Shown: in pieces, positions 15,674-24,717 of the stretch
Numbering within the stretch: position 1 is the stretch's first letter
How the letters are laid out: each line of letters opens with the position of its first letter
NCBI GenBank assembly: GCA_964401935.1
Contig: CAYOAL010000027.1
Span: 1-64,000, forward strand
From: JAPYTK01 sp964401935
Lineage (GTDB): Bacteria; Myxococcota_A; Polyangia; Polyangiales; Polyangiaceae
Direction: 5' to 3'
Length of the DNA stretch: 64,000 nt
Made by a program: the position numbers and the translations under genes
Notes under the pieces: model-generated
Told to the model about the DNA's origin: nothing
Seen by the model: only the letters and a program-made list of their open reading frames with translations
Databases searched by the model: none

Positions 15674-17686
15674 ATGAAAGGTCGCTTCGCACTCCTCACG
15701 CTCGCCGGTCTCACCACCTCGCTGCCAGCCCTCGCCATCGTCAACGGCCACCCGCCCGAACCCACCGACCTTCGCTTCGACGCCATCGGCGCCTTCAGCA
15801 AAGCGGAGTGGCTGGGGCTCGCGAGCGCCGCTTCGGCCAACCCGCAGCCGCACAACTGGTGGTGCAACGCGACACTCATCGCGCCCGACGTGGTGCTCAC
15901 CGCGGCCCACTGCGTGGCCATGCCCTGGACCCCGGGCGTCCACCTGCCAGCGAACCCCGACAAGCAGTTCGTGGTGCGCTTTCGGCGCCACCTCAGCGGG
16001 ACGCTGGGAGACAAGGCGGCGGGACCACAGTCGTATCACCAGGTGCGAATCGCCGAGCTCCACCTGGCGAGCCAAGACGTCGCCGTCGGTTACCTCGAGG
16101 AGCCCGTCACCCACATCGAGCCGCTGAAGCTGCTCCTCGAAGGCACCGTCGGGATCGAGCAAGGCGCGTCCATCTTGCACGCGGGTTGGGGGAAAGAGGG
16201 GCCCGCGTTCGACGAAGGGCCCAGAAATCAGCTCTTGCTCGCCGCTGGCCGCGTGAGCGCCCAGAGCACCACCGAGTCGTCCATCTACTTCTACAGTGCG
16301 TGGTCGGGGCTGGGCACCGGAGCGGGTGTGAACATGTTCGACTCCGGCAGCCCAGTGCTGGCCGAACATCCACGAAGCGGCGAGCTTCGCATCCTCGGCA
16401 CAGTGAGCAGCACGGGCGGGGGCCCCAGCCTTCGTTCGGTGGTGTCGACCTTCGGCGCGGTGCTGCAGAGCACGCCGTTTTCGTCGCCCGAGCTGGCCGT
16501 AGCGCGCTCGTTCACGACCACCCAAGCGATCGCGCTCCCGGGCTGGAGCTTGCCGGTGGAGGTGGCCAACCATGGCGCGGTCGCCACCACGAGCGGCGAC
16601 AACCTGTCGCTGTCGCTCGAGCTGTTGGTGGAGCAGACCTCCACGCACACCCTGAACACCACCGTCGCCGATGGCGTGCCGGCGGGCGGATCGACCACCG
16701 TCGAGGTCGCACTCGATGACGCGCTCCCGTTCGGTACCTACAAGCTGCGCGCAAAAGCCGACGCCGACGACGCGTTCATCGAAGGCATCGAGGGCAACAA
16801 CGCCGTGGCCAGCGACGGCTATGCGCTGATGGTGACCCCCGAAGAGCCGCCCTACGAGGCGTTCTACACTGGCTACACGCAGCTGCCCGGCGTGAGCTAC
16901 GCCGGGCTGTTCAACCTCGAGATCCACGTCGACGGCACCGCCACCCTCATCGGCTTCTGGCACCACGAGCTGCGCCGCGGCGAGGGCACGGTGACCGGCG
17001 ATACGGTCAGCATCCCGGCGCTCGGCGCGACGCTCGATCTGTCGGTCGCGGGCGCGGTGAGCGGCACGCTGGCCACCGGCGCGCTCGAGGGCGAGGCGAT
17101 CTCCCCGTGGAACGCCGTCGGACACATGGCCGGCGCCTACTACTCCCTGCCGAACCCGCACGAGCTCGAGGCGCTGACGCTGCTCGGTCCCACCGGAACG
17201 GCGTACACCTACGTCACCGACGCGTTCGGCGACACGAGCCTGGCGCTCACCAACGTGCGCCCAGACGGTTCGACGGGCACCTCCACCGTCATCGTTGGCG
17301 AGCCTGTCCTCGGGTCGTTCGGCTGGGACGAGGGCTACGCCGCCTATCGCTTCGTGGCCGAGCTCACCTGGGAGGGGCAAGCGGTGAGCATCGAGCTGTT
17401 GCGCGAGCACGGCGCGTCGCTCGTGCCGCCGCTCGGGCCGGTCCCCCCCGCCGGCCGCGCCGGAGGCGGAGACATCTCCGGGCACGGCGAGCCGGTCGAG
17501 CCCGGTTCGCCCAACGAGCCGGAGGCGCCGAGCGTAGGTGCCCCGGCTGCGAACGCGGAGGGCTGCGCGTGCTCGGCGGCGCCGAGCCCCGTGTCGTGGC
17601 ACGCGGCGCTCGGCGGGCTCGCCCTCGCGGCGCTCTTGAAACGGCGCCGAGACGGCCGGGAGCCACGCGAGCGCGCGACGCGGTGA
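15674..17686 (+). CDS. Trypsin-like serine protease with CARDB domain and MYXO-CTERM-like tail
   Basis: 670 aa. The signal peptide ends near residue 21, leaving IVNGHPP, the usual mature N-terminus of S1 peptidases. The triad is His79 (TAAHC), Asp135 (DVAVGYL) and Ser224 (FDSGSP); the normal GDSGGP box is altered to FDSGSP. Residues about 275-375 form a CARDB-like immunoglobulin-type domain (VEVANHGAVATTSGDNL ... IEGNNAVASDGY). The C-terminus is Cys631-x-Cys633, a hydrophobic helix and KRRR, as in MYXO-CTERM sorting signals, so the enzyme is probably surface-anchored after processing. The ATG at 15674 was chosen over one at 15587 because it places the signal peptide correctly. Confidence 0.88.
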   Translation: MKGRFALLTLAGLTTSLPALAIVNGHPPEPTDLRFDAIGAFSKAEWLGLASAASANPQPHNWWCNATLIAPDVVLTAAHCVAMPWTPGVHLPANPDKQFVVRFRRHLSGTLGDKAAGPQSYHQVRIAELHLASQDVAVGYLEEPVTHIEPLKLLLEGTVGIEQGASILHAGWGKEGPAFDEGPRNQLLLAAGRVSAQSTTESSIYFYSAWSGLGTGAGVNMFDSGSPVLAEHPRSGELRILGTVSSTGGGPSLRSVVSTFGAVLQSTPFSSPELAVARSFTTTQAIALPGWSLPVEVANHGAVATTSGDNLSLSLELLVEQTSTHTLNTTVADGVPAGGSTTVEVALDDALPFGTYKLRAKADADDAFIEGIEGNNAVASDGYALMVTPEEPPYEAFYTGYTQLPGVSYAGLFNLEIHVDGTATLIGFWHHELRRGEGTVTGDTVSIPALGATLDLSVAGAVSGTLATGALEGEAISPWNAVGHMAGAYYSLPNPHELEALTLLGPTGTAYTYVTDAFGDTSLALTNVRPDGSTGTSTVIVGEPVLGSFGWDEGYAAYRFVAELTWEGQAVSIELLREHGASLVPPLGPVPPAGRAGGGDISGHGEPVEPGSPNEPEAPSVGAPAANAEGCACSAAPSPVSWHAALGGLALAALLKRRRDGREPRERATR

Positions 17687-17728
17687 GAGGGTCGTCACAC
17701 CGGCCACCGGCTGGAACGTCCGGGCGGC

Positions 17729-18301
17729 ATGAGCCACGTGTTTCGACTCAAGCTCGCCGTCGCGTGGGAAGAACACCGGGTCGCGGTGCTCCTCTTGAGC
17801 GTCGGCCTGGTGATGACGGGGAGCTACATCGCGCCGGTCGCCCGTGTGGAGGCGCTGTTGGCGGTTTTTCTCGCCGCGCCGCTGGCTGCCGGGCTCGCCG
17901 TCCGATCGCTGTGGCTGGAGCGTGGGCGCCTGCGGGCGGCCGCGTTCGGGATCGCGCTCCTGGCCGCGGTCGCGGCGGAGCTCGCGGTTGCCGGCGCGAT
18001 CTACGGCTCCCCGGTGCCCCCAAACGGGGTGCAGGCCGCGCTGCTCGCCGCCCTCGCGAGCGCAGCGATCCTACAGCACCAGTGCGCGCGTGAAGGCGTG
18101 CACACGTTCTTCGCGTTGGGCGTCGGCTTCGCGGTGGCGCTCGGGCTGTATGCACCGGGTCACGTGCGGGCCGCGAGCTTCGGCGCGTCGGTGATGGGCG
18201 CGCTCGCCGTCGCCGCGCTCGCCGGCGGCGGCTTGGGCCTCGGCGTGGTGGCGCTCACCGATCGGATCGCTTCACGCCTGCGCTCGCAACGCGCGAGCTG
18301 A
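17729..18301 (+). CDS. Polytopic membrane protein of unknown function
   Basis: 190 aa, mostly hydrophobic, with about five or six predicted helices (VAVLLLSVGLVMTGSYIAP, ALLAVFLAAPLAAGLAV, AAAFGIALLAAVAAELAVAGAIYG, VQAALLAALASAAI, FFALGVGFAVALGLYA, ASVMGALAVAALAGGGLGLG). I recognise no family. It starts 42 bp after the protease gene and ends 93 bp before a VWA lipoprotein gene on the same strand. Confidence 0.7.
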   Translation: MSHVFRLKLAVAWEEHRVAVLLLSVGLVMTGSYIAPVARVEALLAVFLAAPLAAGLAVRSLWLERGRLRAAAFGIALLAAVAAELAVAGAIYGSPVPPNGVQAALLAALASAAILQHQCAREGVHTFFALGVGFAVALGLYAPGHVRAASFGASVMGALAVAALAGGGLGLGVVALTDRIASRLRSQRAS

Positions 18302-18394
18302 AGCGCCTCGGCATCGCGCCCATGGTCAAGCCGGGCGACCTTCGATACCCTGGAGGCGCTGCGGTCCTGGGCCCCCGCGGTGTCGAGGAGATCG

Positions 18395-19681
18395 ATGGAA
18401 CTGTCGCTGGGTCGTCTGGGAACGTTCGCCGCCGTCCTCGTGGTCGGCGTCGCCACCACCATCGCCGCTTGCAGCAGCAGCGGGGAGACGAACGCGCTCA
18501 CCAGTGGCGCGGGCACCGAGAGCGGCGCCGGCGGGCAGGGGGTGGGGGGCAGCATCTTCAGCGGCGCCGGCGGCAACGGCGGCAGCGGCGGCCTCGAGGA
18601 GTGCGCCGGTGACGAGCACGTCGGCAACCTCACGCCGGTGGACGTCGTCATCATGCTCGATCAGTCGGGCTCGATGGCCTCCCCGGTGGGCGGCAGCACC
18701 ATTTGGGAGCTGGTCACCGGCGCCATCGACACGTTCGTCGCTGCCCCCGAGAGCGACGGCCTCGGAGTCGGTCTGCAGTACTTCCCGCTGCCCGATGGCC
18801 CGTGCAACAGCTGTACCGGCTGCAACACCCCCAACCTTCAGCTCACCGACACCGGCACCGGCACCTGCTGCTGCTCCTATCCCACCGGGCAAGGCTGCTC
18901 GCTCCCGAACGGCACCGCCTGTCCGTCGGGGGGCGTGTGCTTCGGCGGCACCTGCTACAGCGGCGGCAACAACGGCACCTGCAGCGCCGCCGACTACGCG
19001 GCGCTAGAGGTGCCGATCGCCCTCCTCCCCGGCAACGGCGGCGACATCACCACCTCACTCGGCAACCACGGGCCGCGCGGCCTCACCCCCACCGGGCCCG
19101 CGCTCCAGGGCGCGATCGACGCCGCCGCCGCCCACGCCGCCGCCAACCCCGAGCACGCGGTGGCGGTGGTGCTCGCCACCGACGGTGTCCCCACCGAGTG
19201 CGATCCGCAGGCGATCGATCAGATCGCGGCCCTCGCCGCCGCCGCCGCGAACGCCACTCCGCCGGTGCGCACGTTCGTGATCGGCATCGGCAACGTGGCC
19301 GGCATGAACGAGATCGCCCTCGCAGGCGGCACCGATGGGGCCTTCGTCATCAACGTCGGCAACGCCGGCGACGAGTTCCTCGACGCGCTCAACGAGATCC
19401 GCGGCAGCCTCCTCGCCTGCGACTTCGCGATGCCGGTGCCCGACATGGGCGAGGCGGATCCGAACCTCGTCAACGTGGAGCTCACGCCCGACGGCGGCAC
19501 CCCGACCACGATCCCTCGGGTGCCGAGCGCGGCCGACTGCACCGCGGCCGGCGGTTGGTACTACGACGACCCGGCCAACCCCAGCCGCATCATCCTGTGC
19601 CCCGCGAGCTGCGACGAGGTGAAGAGCCTCAACATGGCGACGATCAAGATCGTGCTCGGCTGCAAGACGATCGTGTTCTGA
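18395..19681 (+). CDS. VWA-domain lipoprotein (first of five)
   Basis: 428 aa. A lipoprotein signal peptide ends TIAAC, followed by a Gly/Ser-rich linker. The VWA domain starts VDVVIMLDQSGSM with an intact MIDAS DxSxS, and includes the threonine/aspartate elements GLTPTGPALQGAID and LATDGVPTEC. An insertion of about 65 residues contains a dense Cys cluster (CNSCTGCNTP ... CCCSYPTGQGC ... CFGGTCYSGG). The C-terminal 90 residues (LLACDFAMPVPD ... GGWYYDDPANPSRIILCP) are shared with the other VWA lipoproteins here. The ATG at 18395 is preceded by GAGGAG; a GTG at 18380 is possible. It is probably outer-membrane anchored with a metal-dependent adhesion role. Confidence 0.85.
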   Translation: MELSLGRLGTFAAVLVVGVATTIAACSSSGETNALTSGAGTESGAGGQGVGGSIFSGAGGNGGSGGLEECAGDEHVGNLTPVDVVIMLDQSGSMASPVGGSTIWELVTGAIDTFVAAPESDGLGVGLQYFPLPDGPCNSCTGCNTPNLQLTDTGTGTCCCSYPTGQGCSLPNGTACPSGGVCFGGTCYSGGNNGTCSAADYAALEVPIALLPGNGGDITTSLGNHGPRGLTPTGPALQGAIDAAAAHAAANPEHAVAVVLATDGVPTECDPQAIDQIAALAAAAANATPPVRTFVIGIGNVAGMNEIALAGGTDGAFVINVGNAGDEFLDALNEIRGSLLACDFAMPVPDMGEADPNLVNVELTPDGGTPTTIPRVPSAADCTAAGGWYYDDPANPSRIILCPASCDEVKSLNMATIKIVLGCKTIVF

Positions 19682-19683
19682 CG

Positions 19684-19737
19684 CGGTCGCGCGCGGAGAC
19701 GGTCGCGCGCGGAGACGGTCGCGCGCGGAGACGGTCG
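19684..19737. repeat. 16-bp tandem repeat, 3.4 copies
   Basis: Three identical copies of CGGTCGCGCGCGGAGA followed by a partial copy, placed directly after the stop of the first VWA lipoprotein gene. It is noncoding and may simply be replication slippage. Confidence 0.85.
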
Positions 19738-19817
19738 TCACCTCGGCGGAGACCCGCGAGCGCGGGCCTCCGCGATTGGCGCTCGGCCTCCTCGCGCCCT
19801 TGGTCTACGCTCTGCCG

Positions 19818-20513
19818 ATGCGTAGCTGGTTGTTCCCGGTGATGGTCCTCGTGGGCTGCGGCCCGCCCCAAGCTCCAGTCGAGCCTCCCCCGACGGCACC
19901 CGCCGAACCCGCCCCCACCGCTCCGTCCGAGTCACCTCCGGACGGCAGCGACGGCCGCTTCCAGGATCCGATCACCGGTTTTCGCTTCTCGATCGACCTC
20001 GCCAACACGTGCGTCGTGCGCCCGAAGCTCTCCGGCGCGTGCAGCGGCCTCGAGGAGGTCGCGAAGGAGATCGCAGACACCACGCGCCAACAAGCGTGGG
20101 CCATCGCGCTCAGCGATGGCCTCGTCGTCGTCGCCCAGACCGACACCCTCGAGGGCGATCCACCCGACAAACACACCCTCTCCGCGCTGGTGAGCGGCAT
20201 CGTCAAGAGCACCGTCGAGGCCGATCCCAACACCGACGTGCGCCTCGCGCGCGCCACCTCCCCAGCCTTCGTGCAGTGGGTCGACTTCCTGCAGCCGGCC
20301 CACGGCAGCGGCCCCCAGCAGTCGCGCTACTACGTGATGCTCAACGACGGACACACCGTCATCCTCTCGGTGTCTGGCCCCCTCGGCGAGAGCACGCTCG
20401 CGACCACCGCCGCCATCGCCAAGACCATCGAGTGGCCGAGGGCGGTCGTCGTCGAGTCGGCGCTCCCCGCGCTGAGCGTGGACGAGCTCGGGCTCCCCCC
20501 GCGCACGCAATAG
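19818..20513 (+). CDS. Small lipoprotein of unknown function
   Basis: 231 aa. MRSWLFPVMVLVGC is a short lipoprotein signal with lipobox LVGC, followed by a Pro/Ala-rich linker to about residue 45. The body is a compact alpha/beta domain (ITGFRFSIDLANTCVVRPK ... WAIALSDGLVVVAQTDTLEGD ... RYYVMLNDGHTVILSVSG). I do not recognise it, though the layout resembles lipoproteins that measure or bind a small ligand. Its stop is only 4 bp before the aminotransferase-like gene, so the two are almost certainly co-transcribed, an odd pairing of an envelope lipoprotein and a cytoplasmic PLP-fold protein. Confidence 0.72.
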   Translation: MRSWLFPVMVLVGCGPPQAPVEPPPTAPAEPAPTAPSESPPDGSDGRFQDPITGFRFSIDLANTCVVRPKLSGACSGLEEVAKEIADTTRQQAWAIALSDGLVVVAQTDTLEGDPPDKHTLSALVSGIVKSTVEADPNTDVRLARATSPAFVQWVDFLQPAHGSGPQQSRYYVMLNDGHTVILSVSGPLGESTLATTAAIAKTIEWPRAVVVESALPALSVDELGLPPRTQ

Positions 20514-20517
20514 GCCC

Positions 20518-21879
20518 ATGACCGCGCGCGCCCATCCCGCGACCGCTCGCTTCGCCGAGCACATCAACCCCGCGTTCGTTCGCCTGCTCGGCGCGTTCGG
20601 CTACGGGCGGGTGTTCAGCGAGGCGCGCGGCATGGAGCTCATCGACACCGAGGGTCGGCACTACCTCGACTTCCTCGGCGGCTCCGGGACGAACGCGCTC
20701 GGCCACAACCCTCCCGCCCTCATCGAGCACCTGGTGCGGGCGCTCGAGCAAGGGCTCCCCAACGTGCTCCAGGTGGGGCCGCAGCCGTGGGCCGGTGAGC
20801 TCGGGGCCGCCCTCGCCAAGCGGGTCCCCTCCCTCCCGCGCTGTCTGTTGTCGCTCAGCGGCAGCGAGGCCGTGGAGGCGGCCATCAAGCTCGCTCGCGC
20901 CGCCACCGGGCGCCCGGGCATCGTGTACTGCGCCGGGGGGTTCCACGGCTCCGGCCTCGGCGCCCTGTCGGTGATGGGGCACGCGCGCTGGCAGCGGCCC
21001 TTTCAGCCCCTGCTCCCCGAGTGCTACGCGGTGCCCTTCGGCGATCTCGCCGCGCTCGAGCGCGTGCTGGAGAAGAAGTCGGTCGCCGGCTTCCTCGTCG
21101 AGCCCATCCTCGCCGAGGCGGGGGTGCTCTTCCCCCCCGACGGCTACCTCCGGGAGGCGGGTCGGCTCTGCGCGCAGCACGGTGCCCTGTTCATGCTCGA
21201 CGAGGTGCAGACCGGCCTCGGCCGCACCGGCAGCTGGTTCGCGTTCGAAGCGGTGAGTGGCGTCGATCCCGACGTCTTGATCGTCGGGACCGCGCTCGGC
21301 GCGGGCCTCCTGCCGCTCGCCGCCACGCTCACGCGCCGCCACCTCCAGGACAAAGCCTACGGCGATCTGTGGCGGTTCGATCTGCACGGCTCCACCTTCG
21401 CCGGCTATGCGCTCGGCTGCATCGTCGCCCTCGAGACCCTCCGCGAGCTCGAGGCAGGGAACCTCGCCGAGCGGAGCCGAACCCAAGGGGAGTACCTCGC
21501 CGAACGACTGCGCGCGCGGATCGGCGGCCACCCGCTGGTGAAGGACGTCCGCGGGGCGGGCTTGCTCTTGGGGCTCGAGCTCGGCGGCGCGGGAGGCGGC
21601 CTCCTCGCCGGCCTCCGCCAGGCGCTCGTCCCCAAGCACATCCTCTGCCAGTGGCTCAGCGTGCGCCTCCTCGAGGAGGGCTTCGTGTGTCAACCCGCGT
21701 CGCAAGAGTGGAACGTGCTCAAGCTCACGCCGCCCCTCACGGTCGAGAGCGCACACATCGATCGGTTGGTGGAGGCGATCGGGCGCATCCTCGACGAGTA
21801 CAAATCGCTCGCGAAGCTCACCCGCGACGTCACGCGGCGGCTCGGCGCCCAGTTCCTCAGCGGCTGGCAGTTCGGCTGA
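20518..21879 (+). CDS. Class III aminotransferase-like protein lacking the PLP lysine
   Basis: 453 aa, the full length of class III (ornithine/putrescine/diaminobutyrate-type) aminotransferases. Present are DFLGGSGTNALGHNPP, the SGSEAVEAAIKLARA phosphate-binding region, CAGGFHGSGLGALS and LDEVQTGLGRTG with the PLP-ring Asp. In active members the Schiff-base lysine sits in a motif like SKALGGG; here that segment reads IVGTALGAGLLP, with Thr258 (codon ACC at 21289-21291) in the lysine position. No nearby Lys could obviously substitute. The protein may have lost transaminase activity and act as a binding or structural protein, or use PLP or PMP without a covalent aldimine. It follows a lipoprotein gene by 4 bp. 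Confidence 0.85.
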   Translation: MTARAHPATARFAEHINPAFVRLLGAFGYGRVFSEARGMELIDTEGRHYLDFLGGSGTNALGHNPPALIEHLVRALEQGLPNVLQVGPQPWAGELGAALAKRVPSLPRCLLSLSGSEAVEAAIKLARAATGRPGIVYCAGGFHGSGLGALSVMGHARWQRPFQPLLPECYAVPFGDLAALERVLEKKSVAGFLVEPILAEAGVLFPPDGYLREAGRLCAQHGALFMLDEVQTGLGRTGSWFAFEAVSGVDPDVLIVGTALGAGLLPLAATLTRRHLQDKAYGDLWRFDLHGSTFAGYALGCIVALETLRELEAGNLAERSRTQGEYLAERLRARIGGHPLVKDVRGAGLLLGLELGGAGGGLLAGLRQALVPKHILCQWLSVRLLEEGFVCQPASQEWNVLKLTPPLTVESAHIDRLVEAIGRILDEYKSLAKLTRDVTRRLGAQFLSGWQFG

Positions 21880-22040
21880 GCCGCGCGCGCGAGGCCGCTG
21901 CGGTCCGGCCCGAGCGCGGTCTCGCCGTCGCGCCAGCACACACAGCGACGCACCGATCGTCGAGGTTCGTTCCGGTATCGTTGACAACCTCCACCTCGCC
22001 CGAAATCATGGATCGGGAGGATGTGCTTGGAGCTACTTCG

Positions 22041-23393
22041 ATGAACGAACGACGAACTGGACGCACGGGACTCTACATCGCTGGGACGCTGTGTCTGACG
22101 CTGGCCGCTTATGGCGGTTGCAGCAGCGACAGCGACGCCACCACGAGCGGGACCAACACCGGCGGAGCGAGCTCCGGCACCAACTCGGGTGGACAAGGCG
22201 GCGACATCTTCACCGGCGGCACCAACTCGGGGGGCCAGGGTGGCGACGACAGCTGCGCGTCGGTCTCCGAAGAGGCCACCCTCGCGAGCCGGCCGGTCGA
22301 CATCATCGTGGCCATCGACAACTCGGGCAGCATGGGAGGAGAGATCTCGGAGGTCGAGGTGCAGATGACCAAGAACTTCGCGGCCATCCTCGACGCGGCG
22401 GTTCCCCCCATCGACTACCGCGTCATCCTCGTGGCCCGACACGGCCAGAACGGCGCGGAGAGCGTGTGTATCGCGGAGCCGCTCGGCACGGTGCCCGACG
22501 CCAACGACGACGGCCACTGCGACACCGTCCCTCAGCAGCCCACCGACAACCCCCCCAAGTTCTTCCACCACAGCGTGGAGATCTCGAGCCACAACGCGCT
22601 CTGTCGGCTGCGACAGCAGTTCGACGTGGCCGACGAGTGGAACCTGCACCCCAACGGCTACAAGGAGCTGCTCCGCGACGACTCCTACAAGTTCTTCCTC
22701 GTGATCACCGACGATCGTCCGAGCAGCAGTCAGCAGGACGGCTGCACGATGATCTACGACGACGGCAACGACGCGGGCACCGCGGTCACGATGGCGGCCC
22801 AGTGGGACGCCGACATGCAGGCCCTCTCGCCCGAGCACTTCGGCGCCGACGCCGAGAGCCGCAACTACACCTTCTGGAGCGTCGTCTCGCTCGCGCCGTA
22901 CATGGGCTCGGCCGCCGACAAGTACGGCGAGCCTCACCCACCCGACGTCGCCCTCGCCCCCATCACGACCGCAGAGTGCAGCCCGGGCGCGCAAAATCCC
23001 GGCGTCGGCTATCAGGCGCTCAGCGTCCTCACCGGCGGCTACCGCTACCCCACCTGCGCCGCCGACGACACTCCCCCCGGCGACTACGAGAAGCTCTTCA
23101 CGCTCATGGCCCAGGGCGTGATCGAGGGCGCCCAGGTCGGCTGCGAGTTCTTGATCCCGGAGCCGCCCGCAGGCCAGACCCCCGATCTCAACACGCTCGA
23201 GGTCGACTACGAGTCGGACGGCATGCTCGTCTCGACCTTCACCCAGGTGCCCGGCCTCGCCGAGTGCGACGACACCTCGTTCTACATCGAGGACGACACC
23301 ATCATCCTGTGCCCCGGCGCCTGCGCCACCGTCCAGAGCGACGAAAACGCCAAGCTCACGGTGAGCTACGACTGCGGCGCACCCCCCACCTGA
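22041..23393 (+). CDS. VWA-type lipoprotein (second of five)
   Basis: 450 aa. The N-terminus has a hydrophobic signal ending AAYGGC, then a Thr/Gly/Ser linker with GGTNSGGQGG repeats. The VWA domain starts VDIIVAIDNSGSM (intact DxSxS), but its body differs from the other four, with FFHHSVEISSHNALCRLRQQF, LHPNGYKELLRDDSYKFFLVITDD and TFWSVVSLAPYMG, a subtype common in myxobacterial secretomes. The C-terminal region (GCEFLIPEPPAGQ ... YIEDDTIILCPGAC) is a variant of the shared module. GGAG lies 8 nt before the ATG at 22041; an in-frame ATG at 22008 is less likely because it would lengthen the signal peptide. Confidence 0.82.
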   Translation: MNERRTGRTGLYIAGTLCLTLAAYGGCSSDSDATTSGTNTGGASSGTNSGGQGGDIFTGGTNSGGQGGDDSCASVSEEATLASRPVDIIVAIDNSGSMGGEISEVEVQMTKNFAAILDAAVPPIDYRVILVARHGQNGAESVCIAEPLGTVPDANDDGHCDTVPQQPTDNPPKFFHHSVEISSHNALCRLRQQFDVADEWNLHPNGYKELLRDDSYKFFLVITDDRPSSSQQDGCTMIYDDGNDAGTAVTMAAQWDADMQALSPEHFGADAESRNYTFWSVVSLAPYMGSAADKYGEPHPPDVALAPITTAECSPGAQNPGVGYQALSVLTGGYRYPTCAADDTPPGDYEKLFTLMAQGVIEGAQVGCEFLIPEPPAGQTPDLNTLEVDYESDGMLVSTFTQVPGLAECDDTSFYIEDDTIILCPGACATVQSDENAKLTVSYDCGAPPT

Positions 23394-23445
23394 CCTCGGG
23401 CGATCGGTGACGTGCCGCGCGCGCCGTGGCCGAGCGCGCCGTGGC

Positions 23446-23559
23446 TCACGAGTCCTCGTCGTCCTCTCGCTTGGGAGCACGGACGATGAGGACGAGGATG
23501 GTCACCGCGACCGACAGGACGATGGCGAGCAGGAGGAGCTCGAAGCGCTCGAACGTCAC
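23446..23559 (-). CDS. 37-aa single-helix membrane protein
   Basis: A very short frame: about seven residues, a strongly hydrophobic helix LLLLAIVLSVAVTILVLIV, then a charged tail KREDDEDS. The GTG start overlaps the TGA of the ADP-ribosylglycohydrolase gene (GTGA), which is the usual sign of translational coupling and is the main reason to call it. Nothing in it indicates function; it could anchor or regulate the preceding enzyme at the membrane. Confidence 0.5.
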   Translation of the reverse strand: MTFERFELLLLAIVLSVAVTILVLIVRAPKREDDEDS

Positions 23560-24668
23560 GGGGCGCCCTCGGCGGCGAGCTCGGTGGCTTCGCGGGCGAC
23601 CAGCGCGTCGACGAGGGGCGCCATGAGGCGGCGGCCGCGGAGCGCGTCGCGCCACGCGTCGGGGATGCCTGCGCGACCCCCGAGGCCCCACCGCACCCCC
23701 GCGATGCCACCCGCCACCGCCGCCGTAGTGTCGGTGTCGTGACCGAGGGCCACCGCGCGGCGCACGACCTCTTCGTAGCAGGTGGCGTCCACGAGCACGG
23801 CGCGCACCGAGTGGAGGCAGTCGACGACGTAGCCGCTCCCGCCCCCCGTGGGCGGAGCGTCGGGCCGCACCTCCACCTCGAGCTCGCGCGAGCGCACCGC
23901 GTCGTCGCGGTACAGCTCCCGCAGCGCACGCACCGCGTCGAGATAGCCATCTCGCTGCCCCCGGAGCTCGCGGCGGGCCCACAGGCAATACAGCGCCGAA
24001 CACACCTCTGCCCGCGGGTGCCCATGCGTCACGAGCGTCTGGAGGTGGGCGTCCGCGACGAGCTCGGCGTCGGAGCCACGGTGCCAGAGCGCGAGCGGGA
24101 GCACGCGCATCAGCGCGCCGTTGCCGTTGTTGTTCTCGTCGCTGCGCGCCGCCGAGAGCGCGGGCACACCGCGCGCGAGGGCGTCGAGGGCCATCCGCGT
24201 GCCGATGCCCACATCGAAGACGTCCGCGTCGACGGCGAGATAGCCCTCCGCGTACCACCGCAACAAGCGGCGCCCGAGGTCGTCCACGTCGAGGCGGCCC
24301 GCACACAACAGCGAGTCGAGCAGACAGAGCGCCTGAGCGCCGTCGTCCGACCAGGTACCGGGTGGCACGGCGGCGTGGGCGCGAGCGAAGTCGACCGGCG
24401 GCTCGAACGCGAGGGTGTCGAGCGGCGGGAGCTCGTGGGGAGGGTGAAACTCGTAGGGGACTCCGAACGCATCCCCGAGCAACAGCCCCTCGATGCCGCC
24501 GCGGAGACGGCCCTCGAGCGCGCCCCCCGTGGCCCCACCGACCGCCGCATCGCGCGCTCGTGCTGGATCGGACCGCGCTCGCTCGCCATGGGTCGGAGCG
24601 TTAGGTGCGGCGTCGTCTCGTCTCGTCGTCATCACTTCATGTCTCTCGTACGCGCTGAGAGCTTCCAT
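23556..24668 (-). CDS. ADP-ribosylglycohydrolase family protein
   Basis: 370 aa. Family motifs for the two-metal site are present: GLLLGDAFGVPYEF near residue 62, TWSDDGAQALCLLDSL (S/T-D-D) and LGHDTDTTAAVAGGIAGVRWG (DxDT) near the end. These enzymes (DraG/ARH type) remove ADP-ribose from proteins or small molecules in the cytoplasm. The ATG at 24668 has GAGGA 4 nt upstream; an in-frame ATG at 24632 is an alternative that removes a short non-conserved lead. The gene lies 49 bp after the sulfatase-like gene on the same strand and is coupled to a 37-aa membrane peptide downstream. No ADP-ribosyltransferase is visible nearby. Confidence 0.9.
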   Translation of the reverse strand: MEALSAYERHEVMTTRRDDAAPNAPTHGERARSDPARARDAAVGGATGGALEGRLRGGIEGLLLGDAFGVPYEFHPPHELPPLDTLAFEPPVDFARAHAAVPPGTWSDDGAQALCLLDSLLCAGRLDVDDLGRRLLRWYAEGYLAVDADVFDVGIGTRMALDALARGVPALSAARSDENNNGNGALMRVLPLALWHRGSDAELVADAHLQTLVTHGHPRAEVCSALYCLWARRELRGQRDGYLDAVRALRELYRDDAVRSRELEVEVRPDAPPTGGGSGYVVDCLHSVRAVLVDATCYEEVVRRAVALGHDTDTTAAVAGGIAGVRWGLGGRAGIPDAWRDALRGRRLMAPLVDALVAREATELAAEGAP

Positions 24669-24717
24669 GCGGTCCTCGGCCCGGCGGCCTCCCGCCCGCT
24701 GACGCTCGCCGCGCCGC

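Noticed and set aside
21021..22040. Long lead of the second VWA frame
   Set aside because: It overlaps the aminotransferase-like gene in another frame; the lipoprotein signal and ribosome site set the start at 22041.
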